Assembly (NCBI GenBank): GCA_027625915.1
Contig: JANTQA010000012.1
Coordinates: forward strand, 10,812,501 to 10,876,500
Origin: Anaeramoeba flamelloides
Lineage: Eukaryota > Metamonada > Anaeramoebidae
Direction: 5' to 3'
Length of the DNA: 64,000 nt
Shown one piece after another: positions 34,451-43,480 of this stretch (positions are counted from its first letter, which is position 1; every line of letters begins with the position of its first letter). The notes under the pieces were generated by a model. That model ran no database searches, had not been told where the DNA came from, and worked only from the letters and a program-made list of their open reading frames with translations. The position numbers and the translations under genes were made by a program.

Positions 34451-34921
34451 TAAAACCAAATCAAATTTAAATCATACTTCCAATTGACTAACACCCAAAT
34501 AACATTTTTTTATAACTAAAACTTCTAACAATCTATTGGTCTTACACTGTTCAATTCATATATCTGAAAGAAAAAAAAACTTTGAAAAAATTGTCTTTTG
34601 AACCATTATTAAAACTCATACAAATTCAAATATCAATTATCTAAGAACCAAATCGACATTTTGTCCACACCCAATACAAGATAACCTTGTTATTCAAATA
34701 TAAAGAATTGTAAACCTTAAAAGACAAAATCCAAATCAGGTTCAATGTCAGAAAACACGTTTTTTTTGAATTCCAGAAATAAACTCAAAGAAAAGACCTC
34801 TTGAAGTGAGTAGTCTCATTAGTGTTTCAAAAAAACCAAATATCTTTCTTGTCAAATTTTTCAATTTAGAAACATTTTATTTTTTCATTCAACCCACAAA
34901 TAGTTTTATTGTTATTTTTTG
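34451..34921. promoter_or_regulatory. 5' flank of the PTAR1-like gene
   Basis: About 470 bases between a MITE and the first start codon. Any promoter here abuts the transposon. I see no motif I can name with confidence. Confidence 0.3.
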
Positions 34922-34980
34922 ATGGAAGGAGAAAGAATATACACCAAACTTCAACAAATCTTTAACTCAGGACAAAAAAT
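34922..34980 (+). CDS. PTAR1: PTAR1-like prenyltransferase alpha-type protein, exon 1
   Basis: The ATG at 34922 opens 19 codons plus two bases (MEGERIYTKLQQIFNSGQK), followed by a GTAGGTAA donor. Unspliced it would stop two codons later. Spliced to 35124 it gives QKI-KEFGVIFEHVSVN. This lines up with the human PTAR1 amino-terminus, where a helix is followed by DEIGLIPCPE. The only other start for exon 2 would be a GTG, which is implausible in a eukaryote. Confidence 0.6.
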
Positions 34981-35123
34981 GTAGGTAACAGTTGTCTCTT
35001 CTTTTTTGGGAGACTCTCAAAAATTAAAAAAAAAACGATCGTCAAAAAATAATTTTTTTTCTCTTTTGTTTAATTTTCTTCTGCTAAAACAAAAACAAAA
35101 ACAAAAATAAAAAAACAAAAAAG
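34981..35123 (+). other. Intron of the PTAR1-like gene, 143 bp
   Basis: Donor GTAGGT, a T/C-rich tract with CTGCTAAAAC as a candidate branch site, then an A-rich stretch to the AAG acceptor at 35123. The acceptor was chosen because it alone keeps the frame. Confidence 0.5.
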
Positions 35124-35564
35124 AAAAGAATTTGGAGTAATTTTTGAGCACGTGTCTGTGAATAGCGAATATTATCCGCTTTTTTTTGAAGAAGGAAACT
35201 TAGGTGTCCACTACCAAAACATTTTGTCTTTATTACAATTTAGTTTATGCTTATTTAATCAACGATCAACACTTTCAGAAAAAGAAATCTTGATCTTAAC
35301 AAAAATTCTTCTTTTGGTTAATCCTGGTTTCGTTACTGCTCTGAACAAAAGAAGAACATACCTTTATAATGGGTCAATCAACCCTGAAAAGGAATTGGAT
35401 TATCTTGACATTCTACTTGCACGTCATCCCAAAATACAAGAATTATGGATTTACCGTTTTGATATTCTTGAAGAATATTTTAAACAAAACAAAAACCAAA
35501 TTAATAACATCAACAATAAAAACCCAAACAACAACAACAACAACAAAAAAGAGAATAATAATGT

Positions 35565-35599
<35 letters not shown>

Positions 35600-36590
35600 A
35601 CAAAGAAGAGAACAACAACAACAAAAACAACAAAGAAATCAATGAAAGACTGGAAAAAGAATTTTCCATATGCTCAAAATGCGCTGATATTTATCCAAGA
35701 AATTATTATGCATGGACTTATCGAATTAAACTCTGGAAACACTTATCGGATCCACTCAGCCTGTTATTGGAAGAATTAAATGTGACAATGAAGCAATTTG
35801 TTAAAAAGCACCTTTCAGATTATTCAGCATTAAATTATCGGCAATTTCTCTTAAAAGAAATTGAAACCCAATTAAAGAAGAAGAAGAAGAAAAAAAAAAA
35901 AAAAAACAACAAGATGAAATATTGGATTTGTATTTCCAAGAATTATTATTTATTTCGCATTTGCAATCAAATTACCCTGGGTTTGAGTCGACTTGGCAAC
36001 ACCGGAAATTTGTTCTCAAATTTATAGCGAATAGACAAAAGAAAACTTTTTTTAAAATGGACTTGGAAATCAGAAAAGAATGGGAAACGATTTTAGAAGA
36101 TCAAGTTTCAGATCTGGAGAACGAAAATTTGTTAAAACTTAACCAACAAATTAGATTAAGACTCGCTCCGATTTATAAAATTTTTTTGGATGAATTTAAT
36201 TTTGAGGAGTCAGAAAATGAACAAAACGAACAAACTGAAAATAGTGAACAAACTGAAAATAATGAACAAACCAAAAATAATGAAAAAAATTTACAGCTAT
36301 TGAATCACATTTCCTTGAAAAATTGTTTCTCATTCGATATCGAAATGATCTATTGCCAAATGGTTTTGCTTGATTATGAAGTTTCAAATTTTCATCAGCA
36401 ACGTTCTTGTGGGGGTTCTTATAAAATATGGTTAATTGAATTTGTTCGAAACAATTCATACGATTTAAATCTGAAAACAATCCTTCAATCCTCGATAAAA
36501 TTAATGAAAAAATATGATACAACACATAAAAACCTTTGGAAAAATAAATTAAAATTGTTAGAAAATTCAAAAAAAATCAAAAAAAATTAA
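35124..36590 (+). CDS. PTAR1: PTAR1-like protein, exon 2, with a homopolymer frameshift
   Basis: PPTA repeats, the helical repeats of prenyltransferase alpha subunits, are visible as NPGFVTALNKRR, HPKIQELWIYRF, YPRNYYAWTYRIKLW, SDYSALNYRQFLL and YPGFESTWQHRKFVL. In animals PTAR1 pairs with the Rab geranylgeranyltransferase beta subunit to prenylate substrates such as YKT6 and FBXL2. A similar role is inferred here. The frame changes at a run of 17 A (35890-35906). The first frame ends soon after in MKYWICISKNYYLF, while the other continues as QQDEILDLYFQELLF through the last PPTA repeat to 36590. One base in the run reconciles them, so a sequencing error or a recent mutation are the likely causes. 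An Asn-rich insert (about 35500-35640) and an Asn-Glu-Gln-Thr repeat (36218-36285) are lineage-specific padding. Confidence 0.75.
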
Positions 36591-36852
36591 AAGATCAAAC
36601 AATAAATTAAACCCATTTGATACATAGCTCTTATAAGGATACAAATATATGTTTGCATCCTTGAGTAACTCGTTGTAATTCGAATTGTAATATAAAGATC
36701 ATTTTCCAATATATATACATTAGTGTTTTTATGGAAATAAAAATGGGATGCTTTCGAAAAAAAATATTGTTCTATGTAATGTAAGAGAGGAATTTTTAGT
36801 TGCTCTTATTTACCAGAATAAACAAACTTTAATATTTTTTATTTAGGTAATA

Positions 36853-37115
36853 CCCCTAATAAAAAAAGTTTTTTATAACATGTTATAAACATGTTGTAAA
36901 GGTGTTATAAACATTTAAAATGTTATAAAATTATATAATAAAAACTTTTATAACATAAAATTTTGTTATAAAATGTGTTATAAAATTTATAACATGTTAT
37001 AAACCTTTCTAAGACTCTTTTTTCAAAAAATATTGAAAAAATAATCATATAAAAGGAAATTTTGTTTTCAAAATGTTATATAGATGTTATAAAAAAAGTT
37101 TTTTTATTAGGGCAG
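36853..37115. mobile_element. TA-flanked MITE with internal TGTTATAAA repeats
   Basis: Ends CCCCTAATAAAAAAAGTTTT and, inverted, CTGCCCTAATAAAAAAACTT. TA lies on both sides (36851-36852 and 37116-37117). The 263 bp interior is built of many variants of TGTTATAAA in both orientations, including palindromic ATAACATGTTAT. No coding capacity. It sits just beside a LINE tail. Confidence 0.8.
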
Positions 37116-37149
37116 TACTAAAAAAAAACTAATTATTTTTTTTTTATTA

Positions 37150-37440
37150 TTATTAAAGAGTGTAAATTACACTCTAATTGCCCTTAGACTTAAATTTCCT
37201 TTCACAGATTTAAGCATAAAATCATATATTTCACGATTATTAATTAATGAAAATAATTTCAAACTATCACTGTTTAAAATTAATTCATTAAGATTTGTTT
37301 CTTTTAATTTATTTCGAAAAATAATCTATTTTTTTCATAGGAAGGACATGCCCATAAAAAATGGTCAAAATTTTCTATTATTTCTTTCTGTTCTTGCTTT
37401 AAAAAATAAATTATTTTTACATCTTATTTTATATTTCCAA
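37150..37440 (-). mobile_element. LINE 3' tail, copy 2
   Basis: The minus strand gives DHFLWACPSYEKNRL, the same Cys/His motif as copy 1 but with the Cys retained. After a frame change it continues LKETNLNELILNSDSLK, and later AIRV with the shared end GTGTAAATTACACTC at about 37161-37175. It is a diverged, truncated member of the same LINE family. Confidence 0.65.
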
Positions 37441-37859
37441 AAAATTTTCTTCAATATTTCTTTGGCAACAATACCCGAATTTTTTGTTTTATTTTAGTAT
37501 TTTCAGATCTAAACAACACATATGATTTAATTATTAAAAAAAAGAAGATATGAGAATTTTTTATCGACAAACAAATAAAAGTAAAAAAAAAAAAATTACA
37601 TATGATAATAAACTGAAATAATTTTGATTTAGTAATAAACCAGAAATAAAAAGATATTAATTCAAAATGTTATTAACTAAAACTTGAAAAATATTAATTT
37701 GAACTTAGTAAACCAAGTATAGGTAATCTAAACTCTTTAACAGTAAAAAGGTGTCCTGTTTTATTGGTGAAGTGGTACATATTTCATAGGTTTAATTCAT
37801 TTCTCTTCTCAAAAAAATTTTTTCAATTTTTTAATCTGATCTTTATTTCCAATTTCTCA
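37441..37859. other. A/T-rich intergenic DNA with no feature recognised
   Basis: No gene or clear repeat. Confidence 0.4.
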
Positions 37860-38280
37860 AAATAATTTTTTTTTCTCTAATTTAGTTTATTTTTCTTTTC
37901 TTTTTTATTTTTTTTATGATAAAAGTCAATTTGAAAGCGAAAAATCCTTTGAAACTCCAAATTAACATTAAACAAAATGAGGTTTTGTATTTTCTTTTAA
38001 AATGCATACACTTACAATTAAAAAATCTTATTGTCAATAAATAGTAATTCTCAAAAGAAATTGTGAAATTTTGCAAGTGAGGTACCAATGAAAGGAAACC
38101 AAAAATTTTTTTAACATTTTTTTTTTTTGGAAAATTATGGTTTTATTTTTTCAGGTATTTTTTTAATAAATATTAACTCTAGTTGGAATTATTATTTCTC
38201 TTATTTTGAAACAATTTTAGTTTCATTGATTCTTAAAAAAAATCGAAATTTTCATTTTTCGCAGGTTACCTTTGAATGAA
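37860..38280. repeat. Interspersed repeat R2, copy 2 (inverted)
   Basis: Reverse complement of 2770-3215, sharing TTGACAATAAGATTTTTTAA and the flanking AAAATACCTGAAAA. Confidence 0.55.
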
Positions 38281-39060
38281 AGGGAGTTTATTTTTTTTAT
38301 GTTTATTTTTGTTTAAAAGTAATTATTTCATTTAAGAGTTATACAAAATAGTACTGATTGTAAAATGAGATATATTGGAATTATATAATTTATGTGCTTG
38401 GGGAGATTTTAAGTTAAAAAATAATTGTTTCATTAAAATTATAATTTTTTTTTCAATTATTATTATTATTTTATGTAACAATTTTGTCAGAAAAATCTTT
38501 TTACAAAATGATTTTTTTAGATAATCTTTCAAAATATCCATGAGATGAATTGATAATAACTTTCATAATCCATGATTAAGTTTATATAAGTGTGATTAAG
38601 TTTAAAAAAATTTGATATTAAATAAAATGAAAATAATGGTTAATCTCACCATATCGATTTTCAACTATAATATTATATAAAATACTAATAATTTTCTATT
38701 AAATTATTATAAATTTCAAAATATTGTGATAAATAAACTTAATAGTGATATAAGAGTTGATAAATTTTAGATATAATTCAATGATATTTTTAAAAAGAAA
38801 AATTATTGTTTTATTAAAAAATAGATCATAGCAAAAAAAAATACTTCGTTCAAATGAAGGATTAGATCAAGATTTTATTTTATATAATATTTTGATTTGA
38901 AGTCACATACTGATTGTTCCATGGTTTAGATCAGCAACGATAAAAACAAAGTTTAAATTATAGTTTCTCAGTCAATTGTTGTATGATAATTTTTGATAAA
39001 TAGAAACATTTATTTGAGTACAAACCCTACACATCTTCTTTAAAGAATATCTTACATTCA
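38281..39060. other. A/T-rich intergenic DNA with no feature recognised
   Basis: No supported gene. The minus-strand frame at 38332-38541 is Ile/Lys/Phe-rich and looks like chance. Confidence 0.4.
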
Positions 39061-39069
39061 ATCATTTTT

Positions 39070-39334
39070 TTTATTCTAGAAAGCCCAAAGGGTGTTACTA
39101 AACTTTTTAAAATCTTGCTTAACAACATATAGACACTTTTACTACCAATTATTCCGTCAGTTTGTAATTTTGTTTTCTTCTTGCTATTCTTCTTCTTCTC
39201 TTATATTTGGGCTGTAGGCAATATAAACTTAGAGTCAAATGAATTTATTAACCACTTACCTATCAATATAGAGGAAATTGGTCAAAATTCTCTTTTTGGT
39301 TATTTAACTTGTGAAGATAATAAAAGTATTTAAA
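39070..39334 (+). pseudogene. Possible relic exon of a voltage-gated-type cation channel
   Basis: One plus-strand frame reads PKGVTKLFKILLNNI, a single stop (TAG at about 39130), then TLLLPIIPSVCNFVFFLLF and FFFSYIWAVGNINLESNEF, ending EDNKSI and a stop at 39331-39333. A basic amphipathic linker followed by a long hydrophobic helix and then G-N-INL resembles the S4-S5 linker and S5 helix of ion-transport channels. Pore and S6 are not visible. This is inference from pattern only. A single exon fragment without its neighbours is most simply a decayed gene copy, but a spliced live gene cannot be excluded. Confidence 0.3.
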
Positions 39335-41926
39335 TAGATTACAACTATTTTCGTTTTCATTTAAATTTAATGAATGAGTCTTAGTTGATTTCATCAAAAA
39401 ATAAAGGGTATTTTCTTTTGACAAAAAAAAAAATTAAAAAGAGAAAATATTTTTATTATATTTAAAATAAATTATTTCCCGTTTTTTCAAGATTTTTAAC
39501 TTTCAAACACCGTAATCCACTTCACCATCACATCAAATGTTTTCTAATATTTTTTTAAAAATGGAGAGGCATTGTTAAGGACTATGTTTTTAGGTGAAAA
39601 CGGTGAAATAATTAATAAAATCACCCCTGAATAAGTTATGTAATCCAAGTAATATTTATCCAAGGAGAATTTCTTTTCGAAAAAAGGTGAAATTTTCACA
39701 ATTTCAACAATTTTCACAATTTTTACCTTGTTAGATCATGCTAAATTTTGATTTTAATATTTTAGAATTTCCATTTCAACTTTCAGAACTCACACTATTT
39801 TCTAGAGCTGTTCTTCATCTTTTTCAAATTTACTATTACAAGTTTGAAATGTTCCAAAATTTGAAATGCACTTGAAAATCCCCAAAAGACATTTTTTTGC
39901 AATTATTTTTTTTGTTATTTTCAATTTTCCTTTTCATTGAAAAAACAAAGAAAAATATTCTGCGTGAAAAGATTAAGATGAGAAAAAATGTTTTTTTTTT
40001 TTTTTTTGTCCAATTTCTTCTGTGTGAAAATTTTTTTGTGAGAAGCGAAAGTGAAATAACACAATAAATCAAACCCCCAAGGTTGGAAAAGTAGTCCTTA
40101 AAGTCTCAAAGTTTTATAAAAATCTAGGAATTTTGGGGAAAGGTGATTTTCAAAAAATAAATTTCTAAATTACAATTTTCTTGTTTATGCAATTTTATGA
40201 TTTTTCACAATAAAGATGGATAAATCATGAATTTTTTATCAGTGTATCAATAATCCGTTATATCATCAAAACCTCTTCTATTTGGATTTTTTATTTTAAT
40301 CCATTATGATTACTATAACAAATCAAGTTTTCTGAAATAATTTGTTTAGAAATATCAAATCAAAATATTTTATAAAACTTTTCATTGAAGAGTTATTTGT
40401 AGATAATTATTCCTGATTTTTTAAAAAAATTACTGGATATTTTCATCCTTTTTCATTTGGAAATTGATAATTAACTACATTCTAAATGTTTTCATAGACC
40501 AAAATCAAAAATTGAAAAAATAATCACAAATAATTTCAATTTTTCAAAGCTTAATATTTAAAGTACATTTTAACTTACCCAATATTAATTTTTTGTTATA
40601 AGACCATTTTTTTCTACAAAAAAAGACAGAATAATAAAAGAAAAAATAAAATAAAGTATTTTTATGTAAGATGAGGAAATGAGGGGGATAAATTTTTATT
40701 GAAGTTGTTGATATTTCACCAAAAAAATATTAATCGATAAAATGATAAGATAACATTAATTAACTGCAGGTAGTAATAATATCAAACTAAACTAAAAATT
40801 AAGGGTATATCAATCATTATAAAAAAATCTAAATCCTACAAAACTCAGAGTATTTATTTTTGAAAAAAATAAATGAAAATAAAAATATAGTTTCAATAAT
40901 TATGTGACAAATGTTTAACAAAATATCAAATTTATTTAAAAATTAGTTGAAAATGAGTCTTGTTATAGTTTACACCGTTTTAATTGGAATATATTTTTTT
41001 CGAAATTTGTTTAGAGTCAAGTAACTTTTGATTTGGAGGTTATTTTTATATTTTTCTTATTGATTTATTTTTTTTTTTAAATAGGTTGAAAATTTCATTT
41101 TTTTATATTACAAACAATATTACAAAGTTTGTTTTATATAAGTTATAAAAAAATGAATCAATATTATGAAAAACATTTTTTTTAAATAAACTTTCCTAAT
41201 TTGTTCATTGAGAAATTGAAAAAAATCTTTAACTGATAAATTTTTTTAAATTACTTTTATTTTTGAAAACACACTTCTTTTGGTTGAAAAAAAATAAAAA
41301 AACAAAAAAAAAATCATAGAATCTCAATAATAAAAAATTAAATTTTTGAAAAAGAAAAAAAGATTCATTTATTCAGGATCTTCAACGATCATTAATTTGT
41401 TTTATTTTTTCAAGCATTTTGAAAATAAGGAAAATTTTGAACATTTTTTTTTGTTCATATAAATTATCAGAAATTACTAAAAGTTGGATTTCATCAAAAT
41501 AGAAATGTTTTTGAAATTATTCTTTTTCTTTTTGATCCAAAAATCGACCCGAAAAAGAAAGGATTAGAGCTTTGATGGAAAAGCAAATTGGGGAAAATCA
41601 ATTCTTTACAAAATGATGATTCATTACTCTAAAGTTGAAAAATAGGGTTTTTTGGTCGGGTTTAATTGCATCCTTGTTTAAATAATTACTCTATTTCCAT
41701 TGAAAAAAAAAATAATAAAGATTTCCTAATCACTTTAAAATAAAACTTTTGATCATTAATATAGTTTAAATTTCTTTGATCAAAGATCCATATACACAAT
41801 GCACAACAATAAAACAAGATATATTGAGATTATAATAACATTATTTTTGTTCGGAATTTGTTTATGAATGATTTATTTTTCTCTATTTTTTAAAAATAAT
41901 ACTCGAATTATAAATCAAGTTTGGTA
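39335..41926. other. A/T-rich intergenic DNA with repeat fragments
   Basis: It contains a fragment of repeat R3 (40620-40780, sharing GATATTTCACCAAAAAAAT and AATGATAAGATAACAT). There is also a lone end resembling the 11427 element (TATCATCAAAACCTCT at about 40262-40277) without a partner end. No gene is supported. Confidence 0.5.
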
Positions 41927-42398
41927 CAGTGATCAAAATAATTTGTGTAAAACGAATATAATCCGTGTTTCATAATATAACACAGTGCTTTTTTTTATCT
42001 TGTTCCAAGGAAATATCCAATATACTTCCGAATAGTATACCTAAGTTCAAATCAATTTTGAAAGTAAATCCCTTAAGATTTTCAGAAAAATTCAAAATTT
42101 AGGAATGCAATTTGTTGAACATTTTTCATAATATTCTCAATTTTTTTTTTTTTGATGATTTTATGATTAAAATTTTATGAAAAATTTACTCTGTTTGTGA
42201 TAAATTTTGCAATTTGATACTTCATTTTTAGAATTTCTTTTTAAATAATAGGACTTTAAGAAACCAATAAAATATTTTTTTAGGATTTATTATTGGTTTC
42301 TTTAATCGGTTGATATATAGGTCTTCAATAAGAAAAAAACACACCAATTATATAGGAACCTAGTTTAAATTCTTTGGTACACATTATTTTGACTTCAG
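41927..42398. mobile_element. MITE, CAGTGATCAAAATAAT family, copy 3
   Basis: Begins CAGTGATCAAAATAATTTGT and ends CATTATTTTGACTTCAG. TA lies on both sides (41925-41926 and 42399-42400). Ends and body are more diverged than in copies 1 and 2. Confidence 0.85.
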
Positions 42399-42589
42399 TA
42401 AGTTATCACTCATTTAAAATTTTTCTAGATGATTTAACAAGTGTCTCAATAATTAGTGTAGATTGTTTTTGAAATTCTTAGCATAATTTAAATGGGAAAA
42501 ACTAAATCTTGATAGGTTGACACACTTATCAAAACTCCAGTGTTAAGGATAATCAATTTATGAATAAAAAAAAAAAAAAAAAAGTACTT

Positions 42590-42955
42590 TTTTTTATTCT
42601 TCTTTGAAAACAACATCTAATCCATTAATACCTAGTATACCGAAGAAAAAATCAATTTTGAAGGTAAACTCCTTTTTATTTTCAGTGAATTTTAAATTAT
42701 TCATGTAAATAATGATATTTTTTTTAATCATCTCAATTTTTTTTCGGAATTTTTGAGTTTTTTTGATTAAAAAATATCTGAAAAAATTAACTCTATTTTT
42801 CCCTCAACATTTCAAATTTGATCCTTCATTTCTAGAATTTCTTTTTAAATAATAGAACTTTAAGAAACCAATATCGTATTTACTTAGGGTTTATTTGTTA
42901 GCCCCTTTGATCGGTTAATGTATAGGTCTTATCTAAAAAAGATTCACAACCCTTA
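42590..42955. mobile_element. Endless relic of the CAGTGATC MITE family
   Basis: Body sequence matching the preceding copy, for example AGAATTTCTTTTTAAATAAT, TTTAAGAAACCAATATCGTA and CGGTTAATGTATAGGTCTT. The terminal repeats are gone. It lies 190 bp from copy 3 in the same orientation, so an old tandem insertion or duplication is likely. Confidence 0.75.
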
Positions 42956-43480
42956 ATTTTGAAAAAATGGGTTTTTAAACAAACAGACTTGTGGTTAGAT
43001 GGATAACACTCGAGATTTTATAAAGAACTCTTACGCACTTTTTCTTGGATTTTTCCTTTTCCATATTTTTTTGAGAAATGAAATAAAAAGAATTTTGAAA
43101 TTACAATTAATTGATAATATTGAATAAACAATTGAAAGTCTTCTTTCAAACAATCCAAAAAATGAATCAAAAGATAATTATTTTAAAAATTTTACAAGAA
43201 AATAGTTAACGTCTAGGATTATCTCACAATTTTTATTAGCAAGATTCTTTCATAATCTTGAATTTCCTCAAAATTATAAAACAAGTATTCAAATTGTTTT
43301 ATTCAACCCCAAAATAATGACAACCACTCCTTAAATTGAACATTTAAAAATAAAATAATTAACGGATATTTTTAAAAATTATTTCCATTTTTTTTAAAAT
43401 ATTTTGTAACAGAAACCCTACAACATTTTCTTTAATTGGTTTCTTTATAGGAAAAAAAAAAAACGAAAAAAGAACAAGGC
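42956..43480. promoter_or_regulatory. 5' flank of NDC80
   Basis: No other gene. A box-A-like TGGTTAGATGG at 42992-43002 followed by ATAACACTCGAG resembles the 5' half of a tRNA-Arg-type sequence, but no box B follows. The stretch TTTCTTTATAG before an A run at 43439-43450 could be a 3' splice site in the leader. Confidence 0.3.

Noticed and set aside
35369-35779. Thr-rich plus-strand and Leu-rich minus-strand frames
   Set aside because: Alternative frames of the Asn-rich insert in the PTAR1-like gene.
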